This document shows positions 55,051-64,000 of a DNA stretch of 64,000 nt, piece after piece. The notes beneath the pieces are model-generated. The model was given only the letters and a program-made list of their open reading frames with translations. It had not been told where the DNA came from and ran no database searches. The DNA comes from Sordariomycetes sp. S80-01Y (Eukaryota > Ascomycota > Sordariomycetes): contig JAXQJY010000029.1 in assembly GCA_037042185.1 (NCBI GenBank), forward strand, positions 682,001 through 746,000, in the 5' to 3' direction. Position numbers and translations under genes: made by a program. Positions within the stretch are counted from its first letter, which is position 1. Each line of letters begins with the position of its first letter.

Positions 55051-56997
55051 CTAAGTGCTTCCCTTGGCTTGCTTGATCCCTATTACATTGATGTTCCTCC
55101 AAAAAAGAACCCCGATAAAGCCAGCTACCCAGGCTAGCGTCCCAATGAAAAGCAGCCTCATCTGTGAATCGCCATAGGCATGTTGGATCGCTGTGCGGGT
55201 CTCCGAGCCCACTGGGAAAGAGAGCTGGACTGAGATGTTGGCGTAAATCTTCTCCAGCCTAGGAAGGTCCTGGGGAGGAAGATACTCTTTCAACTTCCGC
55301 GGAAATACTGCCTGCCAGAGGGCAGAGGCAACCGTCAGACCCAGAGCGCCCCCAATATTGCCGAAAAGACCCAAGACTGCCAGGCAGACAGCGGTATGTT
55401 GCTGCGAAGCTGCAGCAAGAATAGCAATTTCATCACATACCATTACGATCCCGGCTGCAGCAGATATAGCTACTTGGCAGAGTACAATAGGAACGAGGTC
55501 GGCACGGCTATTGCTGAGCCATGCCATGAGACCGGTCCCGATGATACTGAGGGGGACTCCAACATAAAGACAGACGGGCTTGAAGCGGCCAGTCTGGTGA
55601 ATAAGCGCCCCAACAGCGATGCCGCACAACACCGAGAACATCGTATATGTTTGAACAACGTAACTGGCATGGATTACCGTAAGGCCATTGACGACTTGCA
55701 AGTAAGAGCTGAAGAAACTATTCCAGCACCAGAAGCTGAAAAATAAAGTCGCGGACAGACCGCACGCACCAAGAACCGTGCGATCGAGAAGGACCGAGTA
55801 GGGTATGAAGGTCAGTGACGCATATTTCTTCTCCCAGATGAAGAAGGCGACAAACAAAATGGTCCCTACAAGTAACATGCCGCCAAGAAGCGGTCGACTC
55901 CAGCCTCCCTGAGCGTATAGGTTGAAAGGCAAAAGGAAAAGTCCAGCCCCGAGTGAAAGCAGTGCCAGGCCAACAACGTCAAACTGCTGACAATAGTAGG
56001 CCAGGGCTGTGGTGGCTGTTCGATGATGTTGAACATCCTCTCTGATTGGAAGACCTAATCTCCTAGCCTGTCTTGACTTGGTACAGAGAAGACACAAAAG
56101 TGGTAGCGTGATGGAGGGAACCAGGATTGTGAACGTTCCAAATGCCCACCGCCAACCGGGGCCCTCCAAAAACCAGGATGAGAGAGGCCCAGCGAGCCAA
56201 CAAGCGATGAGATTGGGAGAGCTCACGACAGCTTGGATCAGACCACGGCTCCGCAGAGAGGACGTATCGGCGACCAAGACGGTCAAGCTGTAGAGGATGC
56301 CGTTGTTGCCCACAGTCTGAAAGACGGCGGCGACTGCATAGAGCTCTACTGAATTGCATGTTGCCATGAGGGAAAGTCCCATGGTGGCAAGCACTATGCA
56401 GAAGAGATACCCCTGTGGGCGTCCAAAAATGTCGAGAACCTTGGCCAGCGACAGATTAGTAACGCCGCCGACCACGCTGCTGAGAATGCCAATCGCTGGA
56501 GTCATCGAGTGGGAACCAAAGTCCGAGGTGACATAGGGCGCCAAAGTGCTGGTAGTACCACTCAACATACTCTCCACGAAATACGTGAGCCAGATGATTG
56601 CGTATGCGGCAAACAGAGTTCTTCCGGTCCACAGTAGCGCGGCCGCTTCGATATTCTTGATTCCGGCCTGAGTCTCTGGAGCAGCACACTGTAGCGCTTC
56701 CGATGTCCCTGGATCTTCCGTAAAACTTTGGTCTTCTTCGTTTTCGTGGTCTCTGCGTATCCTGGCAGTCGTATCGGCCAAGGGAACATAAGTGGGTGGC
56801 TCGGAGTCGAGATCATCACTGATCAAAGGCATATAGACACCGCCTTCCAGCGGCTGTTGGATCGCTGCCATTTTCAGAAAGCTGACAATTGGCAAGATAT
56901 ACCAGGTAGACGGTAAGAACTGAAGCGAGCCGAGTTTGTTCGACGGCGTGGTGGCCTCATCTGCCTCTTGAATCCGTGAAGACTTTTGCCAAGACAT
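55051..56997 (-). CDS. SIT-family siderophore transporter (major facilitator), copy A
   Basis: 648 residues in one exon from ATG 56997; an internal ATG at 56871 (MAAIQQPLEGGVYMPLI) could be the true start, which would be more usual in length. About 14 hydrophobic segments follow an acidic N-terminus. SIT-type motifs are seen: LAKVLDIFGRPQGYLF, GRTLFAAYAIIWLTYFV, GPGWRWAFGTF, CQQFDVVGLALLSLGAGLFL and VNGLTVIHASYVVQTYT. The C-terminal loop before the last helix (QLSFPVGSETRTAIQHAYGD) is also typical. Relatives (Arn/Sit1, MirB) import ferric siderophores at the plasma membrane or release them from vesicles. Here it lies in tandem with copy B and beside natural-product genes. Confidence 0.9.
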   Translation of the reverse strand: MSWQKSSRIQEADEATTPSNKLGSLQFLPSTWYILPIVSFLKMAAIQQPLEGGVYMPLISDDLDSEPPTYVPLADTTARIRRDHENEEDQSFTEDPGTSEALQCAAPETQAGIKNIEAAALLWTGRTLFAAYAIIWLTYFVESMLSGTTSTLAPYVTSDFGSHSMTPAIGILSSVVGGVTNLSLAKVLDIFGRPQGYLFCIVLATMGLSLMATCNSVELYAVAAVFQTVGNNGILYSLTVLVADTSSLRSRGLIQAVVSSPNLIACWLAGPLSSWFLEGPGWRWAFGTFTILVPSITLPLLCLLCTKSRQARRLGLPIREDVQHHRTATTALAYYCQQFDVVGLALLSLGAGLFLLPFNLYAQGGWSRPLLGGMLLVGTILFVAFFIWEKKYASLTFIPYSVLLDRTVLGACGLSATLFFSFWCWNSFFSSYLQVVNGLTVIHASYVVQTYTMFSVLCGIAVGALIHQTGRFKPVCLYVGVPLSIIGTGLMAWLSNSRADLVPIVLCQVAISAAAGIVMVCDEIAILAAASQQHTAVCLAVLGLFGNIGGALGLTVASALWQAVFPRKLKEYLPPQDLPRLEKIYANISVQLSFPVGSETRTAIQHAYGDSQMRLLFIGTLAWVAGFIGVLFWRNINVIGIKQAKGST

Positions 56998-57337
56998 TAA
57001 CGCGGGACTAAAATCAAAACTTGCTCAGAAATACCCATGTGCGCTTATAAGTACGAGAGCGCCGCAGCAAGACGGTGACTTCGGCCTGTCAGCTGACTTG
57101 CCGCTCTACAAGCAACACCATGACTTCCGTTCACCGCATGTTCGCGTCAGGAACTATACACCCACTTCATGTGGGTTCGAGCAGTTATCGCGCGATGAAA
57201 TGAGGCTGCAAGTCTATCTTGAGTCAATCTCCCAGCTTTGAGTCTCAACTAGGCTACGTTGGAATCCAAGCACGAAGATGCGTTTCCCAGTCTTGAAACC
57301 ACATCCTCTTCTCCCTAAATCTTATAGTCTTACAAGA
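56998..57337. promoter_or_regulatory. Short spacer between the two SIT genes
   Basis: 340 bp holding the copy A promoter and the copy B 3' flank. TTATAAGT near 57043 is the nearest TATA-like word, about 50 bp from the ATG at 56997. GATA-type words exist (TCTATCTTG near 57211) but are too common to call iron-responsive sites. Confidence 0.4.
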
Positions 57338-59113
57338 TCAAATCACATTCCCCTTGACCTGTTGGATAGTTCTGACATCCGTGTTTCGCCAGAAAGCCAC
57401 CGCGACGGCTCCCACCACCCAGATAGCTGTGCCGGCCGTCAGCATCATAGCTTGGGCGTCAGAGTATGCACGCTGGATAGCTATACGAGCAGGACTTCCC
57501 ATAGGGTAGCCTAGCTGAACGTCGAGCATGCCGTAGATGGACGCAAAGTTGGCCTGCTCCTCGACTGGGAGGTAGAGGAGTAGCTTATTTGGGAACACTG
57601 ACTGCCAGACAGCGCCTGCAACGACGAGACCAATAGCTCCACCAATCGACGAGAACATGGATACAATGGCGATGACGACAGCAATGTGTTGATGAGAGGC
57701 AGAAGACATGGCTGCGATCTGCGGCGTGATAATCATGACGCCTGCAGACAATGCCAGGAACACCTGGCACATGATGATGTAGCCGACGTCTTGATCCCGG
57801 GACCTGAAGTAAATCATCAAGCCCATGAAGAGGGTGTAGACTGGGATCGCCCCATATAGCGTAATTGCCTTGTAGCGACCTGTGTATCTGATCACTACAC
57901 CCGTAACGATGGTGGAAAGACTGCTGCCCACGCTGTAGATTTGGACGACGTAGCTCGCGTGTGTGATACTTAGCCCGTTGACTACCTGCAGAAAAGAGCT
58001 GAAGTAGCTTGTCCAGCATGAGTAGCTGATAAAAAGCACCGCACCAAGAACGCAAGATCCGACCATATTCCGATCAGAGAGTAGTGAGTAGGGAATGAAC
58101 TGAACAGGTGCAAAGAAGCGCTCCCATAGCGCGAAGACGATCATCAGTATAATTCCGAACACCAATAGACAGATGACCAGCGGAGACTCCCAACCTTTAG
58201 GCTGAAAAGCCCAAAGGTTAAAAGGTAGAAGGAAGAGGGCCAGTCCGGCGGTCAGGAGAAGAAGACCAACGGCATCAAACTGTCGAGCGTAGTACATGAT
58301 GGACTGCAATGGCGACCTCTTCTCTTGATTTCCCTTTGAAATGATTCCTTGACGCTTGGCTTTGAAAGAGTTGATCATCAGGAGCACGACGAATGGCGCG
58401 CAAAGCACGGGCACAATGATGGAGAATGCACCGAAGTACCATCGCCATCCGGGGCCTCGCAAGTAGAAAGCCTCGGAGATGGGCCCGCCGAGCCACGTCG
58501 TGATGATGTTCGGGGACGAGGTAAGGGCGGTCATAAGGCCACGATTGTGCAGGGCTGTTGTATCCGCCACGAAAATATTGATGCTATACATGAGGGCATT
58601 CGATCCCACGGACCAGAACACCTGTGCAGCCGCGTACATCTCGACATTAGTCGTGGCGGCCATCATGATAAGGCCTACGGTCGTGATGAAGAGAGCGACA
58701 GCGTAGCCCTGTGGACGGCCCCAGACGTCGAGAATCTTTGCTACGGTAAGGTTGGCGCAGCCGCCGATGACGAAGCTGAGGATGTCGACGGTCGGAGTCA
58801 GGGAATGGTACTGGAAAGCCGAGGTAACGTAGGGCTTCAGGGCGTTGCCGCCGCCCTGTTGAAGCAGCATGATGAAGTAGACCAGCCAAATCAGTCCATA
58901 GGTGACGAGTAGGGTCTTTGTCGACCAGACAATCGCGATGGCTTCGACGTCTTGTACACCAGCTTGCGCCTCTTTGTCGACATCGTGAGTGGCATTCATG
59001 TCGTGCGTAGAGCTGGAGTCTCCGCTCGCGTTGACTACGGTTGGATCACCAGTCTCGTTCTTTCGGACGGCGGTTTCGAAGCCATCCTGTTCAGGACCCT
59101 GATAAGGGTTCAT
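57338..59113 (-). CDS. SIT-family siderophore transporter (major facilitator), copy B
   Basis: 591 residues in one exon. The open frame continues to 59179, but that codon is TTG; the first ATG is 59113 (MNPYQGPEQDGFETAVRKNE). The same 14-segment plan is seen as in copy A, with matching blocks LTVAKILDVWGRPQGYAV, GPGWRWYFGAFSII, ARQFDAVGLLLLTAGLALFL, VNGLSITHASYVVQIYSVG and LGYPMGSPARIAIQRAYSD. The two copies differ widely, so they are old paralogues rather than a recent duplication. Substrate unknown. Confidence 0.92.
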   Translation of the reverse strand: MNPYQGPEQDGFETAVRKNETGDPTVVNASGDSSSTHDMNATHDVDKEAQAGVQDVEAIAIVWSTKTLLVTYGLIWLVYFIMLLQQGGGNALKPYVTSAFQYHSLTPTVDILSFVIGGCANLTVAKILDVWGRPQGYAVALFITTVGLIMMAATTNVEMYAAAQVFWSVGSNALMYSINIFVADTTALHNRGLMTALTSSPNIITTWLGGPISEAFYLRGPGWRWYFGAFSIIVPVLCAPFVVLLMINSFKAKRQGIISKGNQEKRSPLQSIMYYARQFDAVGLLLLTAGLALFLLPFNLWAFQPKGWESPLVICLLVFGIILMIVFALWERFFAPVQFIPYSLLSDRNMVGSCVLGAVLFISYSCWTSYFSSFLQVVNGLSITHASYVVQIYSVGSSLSTIVTGVVIRYTGRYKAITLYGAIPVYTLFMGLMIYFRSRDQDVGYIIMCQVFLALSAGVMIITPQIAAMSSASHQHIAVVIAIVSMFSSIGGAIGLVVAGAVWQSVFPNKLLLYLPVEEQANFASIYGMLDVQLGYPMGSPARIAIQRAYSDAQAMMLTAGTAIWVVGAVAVAFWRNTDVRTIQQVKGNVI

Positions 59114-59654
59114 GTCGACGGGACTCGGCTGCGGGTTTCTGCGAGAGTAGCAGGAAAGTGACCAGGGCAAAGAACACAAAGTGAAGCATGCATCGTGCAG
59201 AGAAGCGCGAAGCTGCAGAGCCTCCCAGATTATAATTCATCGCTGGTTTCCGGATGTGAGAGTGTCGAGAATTATCGGACTCCATTCGATGCACGTCTGT
59301 CTCGTCATTGGAAGATTGAGGGTCCGTGAGCACATTAATCTGGCGTCCGCATGGCAGGGGAATAAGAAAAACCAGCGCAACCGGGGGCCTGGGAAAACTT
59401 GCTCAATAAGCCCAGGTGACTGTTCAAGTCGACTCTACCAACACTGCTCGGTCTCTAACGACCGAAAAACGAGGGTAGGTTATCTCTTGGCATGTGGCAA
59501 ACAAAAGGACCCTGAAAGTGCCGTCGCAGGCAGTCTCGATCTATATTCTTGGCTGCAAATGCCATCGCCTACTTAAGCCAACATACGGATATCGGTGTCT
59601 TCATTGTTGTTATCAATGGCCCGTACACTACTTGATAATCCCTCCTGTCTGTCA
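59114..59654. other. Intergenic region before copy B
   Basis: 541 bp with the copy B promoter and the hydrolase 3' flank. No gene is supported. Confidence 0.5.
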
Positions 59655-60698
59655 TCATTTTGCCTCCATCATGCGCTTGAGCCAGTTCCTCTTAGCGACA
59701 ATAGCACTTTGAACCAGTGGAAGCTCGGGGTTGTCCACTGCGTCGAACAGATGGAAGGCTCCAGGCCACACATGCAGCTCACATGTAGATCCACAGCGCC
59801 ACATGTCCGAAGCATAACGAACGGCTGAGTCGCGGAAAGCCTCGCACTCGCCCACATCGATGTACGCAGGAGGAAGGCCGGACAAGTCCTTCTCCCGCGC
59901 GGGCGCCTGCAAAGACGACACTCTGTCGGTACCCCTGTCCTTTCCGATGACATGTTCCCAGGCCATGCGAAGCGCCACACCTGACATGGGGCTGCCGTAT
60001 TCGAACTGTTTGTCGGACACGGCGTCGCAGCGATCATCAAGCATGGGCGCCACGAGTATCTGGGCCTTGATACTAAGAGTGGGGGGCCCCAGAGCTTGAT
60101 GGTTGCGGTTCCGAGCCATGAGACAGACCGCGGCCGCCAAGGCAGCACCGCCCGATACACCCCAGACCACGATGCGTGACTGATCGATGTTCAAGTCCGC
60201 GGCATGCTCACATGTCCAGACCAGTCCGGAGTAGCAGTCCTCAGCAGGAAGGGGGGCCCGTGTTTCTGGCGCTAGCCTGTACTCCACGGACACCACCACG
60301 CATTCGATACCCTTGAGCAGGTCGAACAGCTCGGGCACGGCGGTAAAGCGGTCACCAGAGACCATCCCTCCTCCGTGGATATGGTACAGGGCGGGCAGTG
60401 CAGGCGAGGATGGCTCTGCGGGGGAAAAGACGGAAAGAATGACAGCGTAGCCATCATCCGTCCCAGGGACCACATACTCGGTATGATTTAGGGTTGGTTC
60501 TTTCTCAAGGACCTTGGCTGCTGTGTAGCCCAGTGTCTCGTCTAGCCCGGTTCCGCGCATGAGATCCAGACTGAGTTCCTCTGGAAGCTGGCACGAGTCG
60601 ATGATGGGCTCCAAGGTAGGATCGATTGGGGGCCGCGGAAGCTTAATCCTGGGATCAAGCTTGGCAGCCCGTGAGTACGGAAATGAGTAGACGTCCAT
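59655..60698 (-). CDS. Alpha/beta hydrolase (HSL / lipase-esterase type)
   Basis: 347 residues in one exon. The frame is open to 60707, but the first codon there is GTG, so the start is the ATG at 60698 (MDVYSFPYSRAAKLDPRIKL). The oxyanion motif IHGGGMVSG is near residue 115 and the nucleophile motif VVWGVSGGAALAA (Gly-x-Ser-Gly-Gly) near 185. An acidic residue lies in PAYIDVGECEAFRD and the histidine in WPGAFHLFDAV near 320. These fit the GDSAG/GxSGG family of arylacetamidase-like esterases. No signal peptide. It sits between the transporters and the acyltransferase and may process a natural product; that is inference. Confidence 0.92.
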   Translation of the reverse strand: MDVYSFPYSRAAKLDPRIKLPRPPIDPTLEPIIDSCQLPEELSLDLMRGTGLDETLGYTAAKVLEKEPTLNHTEYVVPGTDDGYAVILSVFSPAEPSSPALPALYHIHGGGMVSGDRFTAVPELFDLLKGIECVVVSVEYRLAPETRAPLPAEDCYSGLVWTCEHAADLNIDQSRIVVWGVSGGAALAAAVCLMARNRNHQALGPPTLSIKAQILVAPMLDDRCDAVSDKQFEYGSPMSGVALRMAWEHVIGKDRGTDRVSSLQAPAREKDLSGLPPAYIDVGECEAFRDSAVRYASDMWRCGSTCELHVWPGAFHLFDAVDNPELPLVQSAIVAKRNWLKRMMEAK

Positions 60699-61281
60699 TT
60701 TATGCACGCGGATCAGTTCCGAGCGGACATGCAGCTCGCGAGGATGGGTGGACGGGTGATCGGCGTTAGAACTCTGAAAGGATTACTGCGTGTAACTTCG
60801 GAGCGCCACCAAGGCTATGTATACTTGTATCAGCGTGTCTCGTCCCGACAGCAGTGATTGCAGCGGTTCGGGCATGGTCAGACATGGGATGCATGATGCA
60901 GAGGTGCGAGTCTGGAAGCCTTCTGGGCGGGTGATACGACTACGCGAGCTGATTACCAACGCCGTACCTACTTGTTAGTCGTGGTGGTGAGCAGCATTGA
61001 GCAAGTATATCATGCTGGGCCGTGCGCGCTATACTCCTCCGGGCACTGCGGCTCTTAGTTGTGGTGCCAAGAAGTACTAGTCGCGGGATTAGGCCACAGA
61101 TGCTCGAATTAAAGCTCGGTAAAAGTGGGGGTTCTTGCAGCTACAGTACAGGTTGAGGAATCACTAGATACTAGTCCATTTGTCGCGACTCCCGATCCTT
61201 GCCCACAGTATCAAGGGTTCAAGGCAGTCGATCCGTCCTTCGAACCCTCGGCCAAGGCAGCACCCCTGCAATCTTAGCAGC
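60699..61281. other. Intergenic region
   Basis: 583 bp between two minus-strand genes. The stretch contains frequent short AT patches. No gene is supported. Confidence 0.5.
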
Positions 61282-62807
61282 CTACTCGTGACTTACGCCA
61301 TGCTCTAAGCACTGTGCAACCTTGTTGCTGACTTGATGCACCATGTCATCCGCGACGACACCGTCCTGCCAGCTGAAACCCACAGTCATCGACCCGTTCC
61401 CACCCGTGGCGACGCTTACGGTCACAGCAGCGCCAGATACGACGGCACTCCGACTGAGCAGCACTTTGCCAACCTGCCAAGCCGCGGCACCAGGTCCAGC
61501 CTCCTCGGACGCATCGTTAGCAACCACTGCGCTGGGGAAGAGACCAACATTGGTCAACTCTAGAGCTGCGTCTCGGGAGTTGCCAGGAAGACCCTTGAAG
61601 ATGGTAGTAACATCAGCTATGTTCTTGAACGCGGCGACCGCCGTATAGGGCTCGCCAGAAGGGGAGACATTCTTGCGATACTCGTTGAGCGATCCGGCCG
61701 CCTTGCGTGAGCCTGACCAGAAGCCGGTCGTCCCATCGTGATCAGATCGGGTGAAGAGGATACGCGTTGCGTCGAAGTAAGTCCCGACCGCTCGATTGGC
61801 CGTCTCCTGGGATAGCTGCAGCCAAGGACGTAGACTGACCGATATGATGCAGGTCAGAGCCTCCGCGGTAGTCGGAAGCACGTCGAACATGGCGCCTGCA
61901 ACAAGGGATGACAAGGCTGATGTAACGGATACGTTCTCTCCTTTGCAAGCCTCGAAAAATACTCGAGCGACGCTCGGTGAGAGATAGATTGAGTGCCAAC
62001 GTGACCTGCAGGGTGCATGAATTGGCCCGCCCGTCCATTCGGTAAGCTCGGAGGCTGCAGGCGGTGATACAGAAGCTGGTTGCAGGGGAAGGGGATGTAA
62101 GGCTTCCAGAGGCGGCAGAAGCTGAGTGTCCCGTCCTGGTGTAACCACTTCTGATGTGACGGCATCCGCATCTGAAGTTGCATTATTCAGAGACTCGAGG
62201 AACACATCGTGAAAAATAATGCCAGAGACGCCGTCGCCGATGGCGTGATGGTAGATGAAGGACGCGGTGAAAGCTGTTGGGTCTTCGCGGTTGGAAAGAA
62301 TCATCAGACGCCAGAATGGGAGATCTCCAGGATTGTCCTTGAAGTTTCGGTTGTGCTCATCTTGGAGGATGGTGTCAAGCTCCTGATCTTCTCCCTCCCC
62401 ATTCGCAGCCACGGGTTGCGTCCGCACGCGAAAAGAGATGCTGCGCTCCAGGTTGATTGTAGGCAGAGCTGCGAAGTAGGCACTCGGAGAATCTTCTCCG
62501 ACTGGGATACTGGAGAGCACGGGATACTTAAGGATCGCCTTCCTCGTAGCGGCGTAGACCACACGTCGTAATTCCTGAGAATCCAAGAGCTTGCGAGCAC
62601 CGGAAGAGGTCGGCGATACTTGGTATCTCGCAGATACTCCAACGTTATTGAAGAAGCCTAGGTGATGGCAAGCAGCGGAAATTTGCTCCAATTTCCCTGT
62701 GCCGGCGTATAGCGTCAGCATAGTATGTTCAAGAAGGAGGAATGTGGACTGGGTCGAACGAACGTACCCAATGGCCTTAACTTCTCGAGCCTGTTGATGA
62801 TTGCCAT
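61282..62807 (-). CDS. Alcohol-acetyltransferase-like acyltransferase (AATase family)
   Basis: Exons 62807-62768 and 62696-61282 (GTACGT donor, GGCACAG acceptor) give 484 residues. The junction makes MAIINRLEKLRPLGKLEQIS, then AACHHLGFFNNVGVSARYQV, the classic N-terminus of the AATase family. The first exon is only 40 nt and would be missed as an open frame. The catalytic motif YHHAIGDGVSG (His-x-x-x-Asp-Gly) is at about 180-190, and VGTYFDATRI is seen later. The family transfers acetyl or other acyl groups from CoA to alcohols or amines, also in natural-product pathways. It is divergent from the isocyanide synthase gene. Confidence 0.9.
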
Positions 62808-63678
62808 GGTTAACGGTAGTTTCTATGTTGAAAAGCTTGGAGAAAGGAAGAGCATGTTGCGGATCTTGTGATGGAAATCCTGACGGTCTCCCGACTCTTT
62901 TACAAAGTCTCACTTGAAGCCAGGTCTCACACTAAGGACAAAATCAAACTGAAAGGAGACAAAAAGCCACTAGAGTACCAGGTACGCCGTTCCCCCCTCA
63001 AGGCCCCAGTCGTATACTTCACATGGTCTTGGCTGGCTTGCGCCTTGGATCCGCAAACGAACAGCCCACCCAGGAAGCTGAAGGAAGGGGCCCACCGTTC
63101 GGCTCTAGCTCGACTCAACACAAATGCATGTGAGCAATCTTACGCAAACTTGCTCTGATCCACGTCCGCCGTATCTCGTGGGCTCGTAGTCGACTCGAGA
63201 CGGGCCTTGCCACATGTCGACGCCGTTGCGCGGGACCTAACCATTCGGGAGATAGTCCGCCGCTGCTTACCCGCTCTTCCATTGTGAAGTTGGGTAAGAA
63301 AACAGCGGAATCTCCGAGCATCCTTGTCAAAGAATCGGTAAGCTAAGAATTCGCGAGCACAATCCGTAAGACGGCGTGGCCGCTGAGGGACGTATGAAGC
63401 CCATTCCGCGGGCCGCTTCACTCTGGCTGGTCGTGTTCACGGTGCACCAGCCCTGTTCACTAGTGCTATTTGCTCATGTGATACTAGGCAGTTTCTTTCT
63501 GCCACCCAAGTTTTGTCAGTCGGCGACTTTCTGCCTCGCGCCCACCCGGGACTTTCATCCTTATATACCCATGAAGGGATCATCCAGCCAGCCGAAATAG
63601 TTCCAAGAAGCTCTTTCAATTGCCCCATAGTCCCAATACATAGCTTACAACAGCTATTGGGTGCCATATTTTACCACC
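62808..63678. promoter_or_regulatory. Divergent promoter region acyltransferase / isocyanide synthase
   Basis: 871 bp between divergent starts. A TATA box (TTATATACC at 63561) is 118 bp before the synthase ATG. Close by, an ATG at 63571 opens a nine-codon frame. An inverted repeat GGCTGGT...ACCAGCC with an inner CGTG/CACG stem (63425-63452) lies 227-254 bp before the ATG and could be a protein-binding site. Confidence 0.55.
63425..63452. repeat. Nested inverted repeat upstream of the synthase gene
   Basis: Arms GGCTGGT (63425-63431) and ACCAGCC (63446-63452), with an inner CGTG-TT-CACG (63432-63441). It is a 28-bp palindromic site in the divergent promoter. Transcription-factor binding is a guess. 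Confidence 0.55.
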
Positions 63679-64000
63679 ATGGTTGTCGTAGCTGTCAACC
63701 CGGGCACGCCGCGCCTGATACTGGACATCATTTTTGAATATTCCCTCAACAAGTTCGACGATTCCAGAGATCGCCTTGAAGAAGGTGCAGATAGGTTTCT
63801 CGAAGTCATATCTCGCTTCGTATCTGAAGGCACTCGGGTAGAAGCATGCCTTCCTGCATTCCCATTCAAATCGGCCAACAAGGTGCACAAGGTGCTCGGT
63901 TCTCTCCCAGACAAGGCCGAGGAGTTAGCCCTCGACCGTCTGGACTCAATGTGCCGGCGCATTAAGAGTATCTACCCTCCTGGCGCGCGGGTAACCATAA
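63679..64000 (+). CDS. Isocyanide synthase, Dit1/PvcA (pyoverdine-dityrosine) family, 5' part only
   Basis: The window ends after 107 codons; no stop, and the 3' part is outside. Start MVVVAVNPGTPRLILDIIFE has a CACC before the ATG. The conserved block EACLPAFPFKSANKVHKVLG, followed by SLPDKAEELALDRLDSMCRR and IKSIYPPGARVTI, is the N-terminal signature of the Dit1/PvcA domain (the FPFKS and LPD-AEE-L blocks are diagnostic). Family members convert an amino acid, often tyrosine, tryptophan or valine, to an isocyanide with a pentose phosphate co-substrate. Fungal members may be fused to a dioxygenase (XanB type) or to an NRPS-like part (CrmA type); which holds here cannot be known from this window. 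Confidence 0.85.
   Translation, partial: MVVVAVNPGTPRLILDIIFEYSLNKFDDSRDRLEEGADRFLEVISRFVSEGTRVEACLPAFPFKSANKVHKVLGSLPDKAEELALDRLDSMCRRIKSIYPPGARVTI

Noticed and set aside
56998-57337. Iron-responsive GATA sites before the SIT gene
   Set aside because: Only single short GATA words are seen, at a frequency expected by chance.
59114-59179. An N-terminal extension of SIT copy B
   Set aside because: The upstream codon is TTG and the extension has no homology; the ATG at 59113 is the better start.

Overview
The window looks like a chromosome segment of a filamentous ascomycete (Pezizomycotina, probably Sordariomycetes). Genes are dense and lie on both strands. Most are broken by short introns of about 47-170 nt with GT...CTAAC/CTGAC...AG signals. 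The gene set is typical of that group: eIF3c, Prp8, Prp18, battenin, cytochrome c heme lyase, a Zn2Cys6 factor and SIT-type siderophore transporters. No transposon, CRISPR array, rRNA or tRNA gene was recognised.

Left edge (1-4 kb): a wax-synthase-like membrane acyltransferase cut by the window border, an aldo-keto reductase, and an unrecognised protein. Housekeeping block A (4.5-17 kb): eIF3c, the mitochondrial Fe-S assembly protein Isa2 (with a GC-AG intron), ribosomal protein L7 (a box C/D snoRNA candidate in intron 2), ribosomal protein S14 divergent from L7, the Rad26/CSB repair ATPase, and a ketopantoate-reductase-like protein. A Myb/SANT factor (17.8-19.2 kb) follows, preceded on its 5' side by a 4.2-kb stretch without genes that carries small tandem repeats.

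Housekeeping block B (23.5-38.8 kb): the 2373-residue splicing factor Prp8 without an intein, a small four-exon complex I subunit, the splicing factor Prp18, mevalonate diphosphate decarboxylase, a RUS/DUF647 membrane protein, and cytochrome c heme lyase. Mixed block (40-53 kb): a secreted jacalin-aerolysin-like protein, a small hydrophilic protein, battenin, a Zn2Cys6 factor divergent from a secreted carboxylesterase, a GT34 glycosyltransferase, an RNase-Z-like metallo-beta-lactamase protein, and an inorganic pyrophosphatase with a secretory-type N-terminus.

Right end (55-64 kb): two SIT-family transporters, an alpha/beta hydrolase, an alcohol-acetyltransferase-like enzyme and, running off the edge, the start of a Dit1/PvcA-type isocyanide synthase. 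Together these look like the edge of an isocyanide natural-product cluster with siderophore-type export/import genes. I judge this the most interesting system here, but its core lies largely outside the window.
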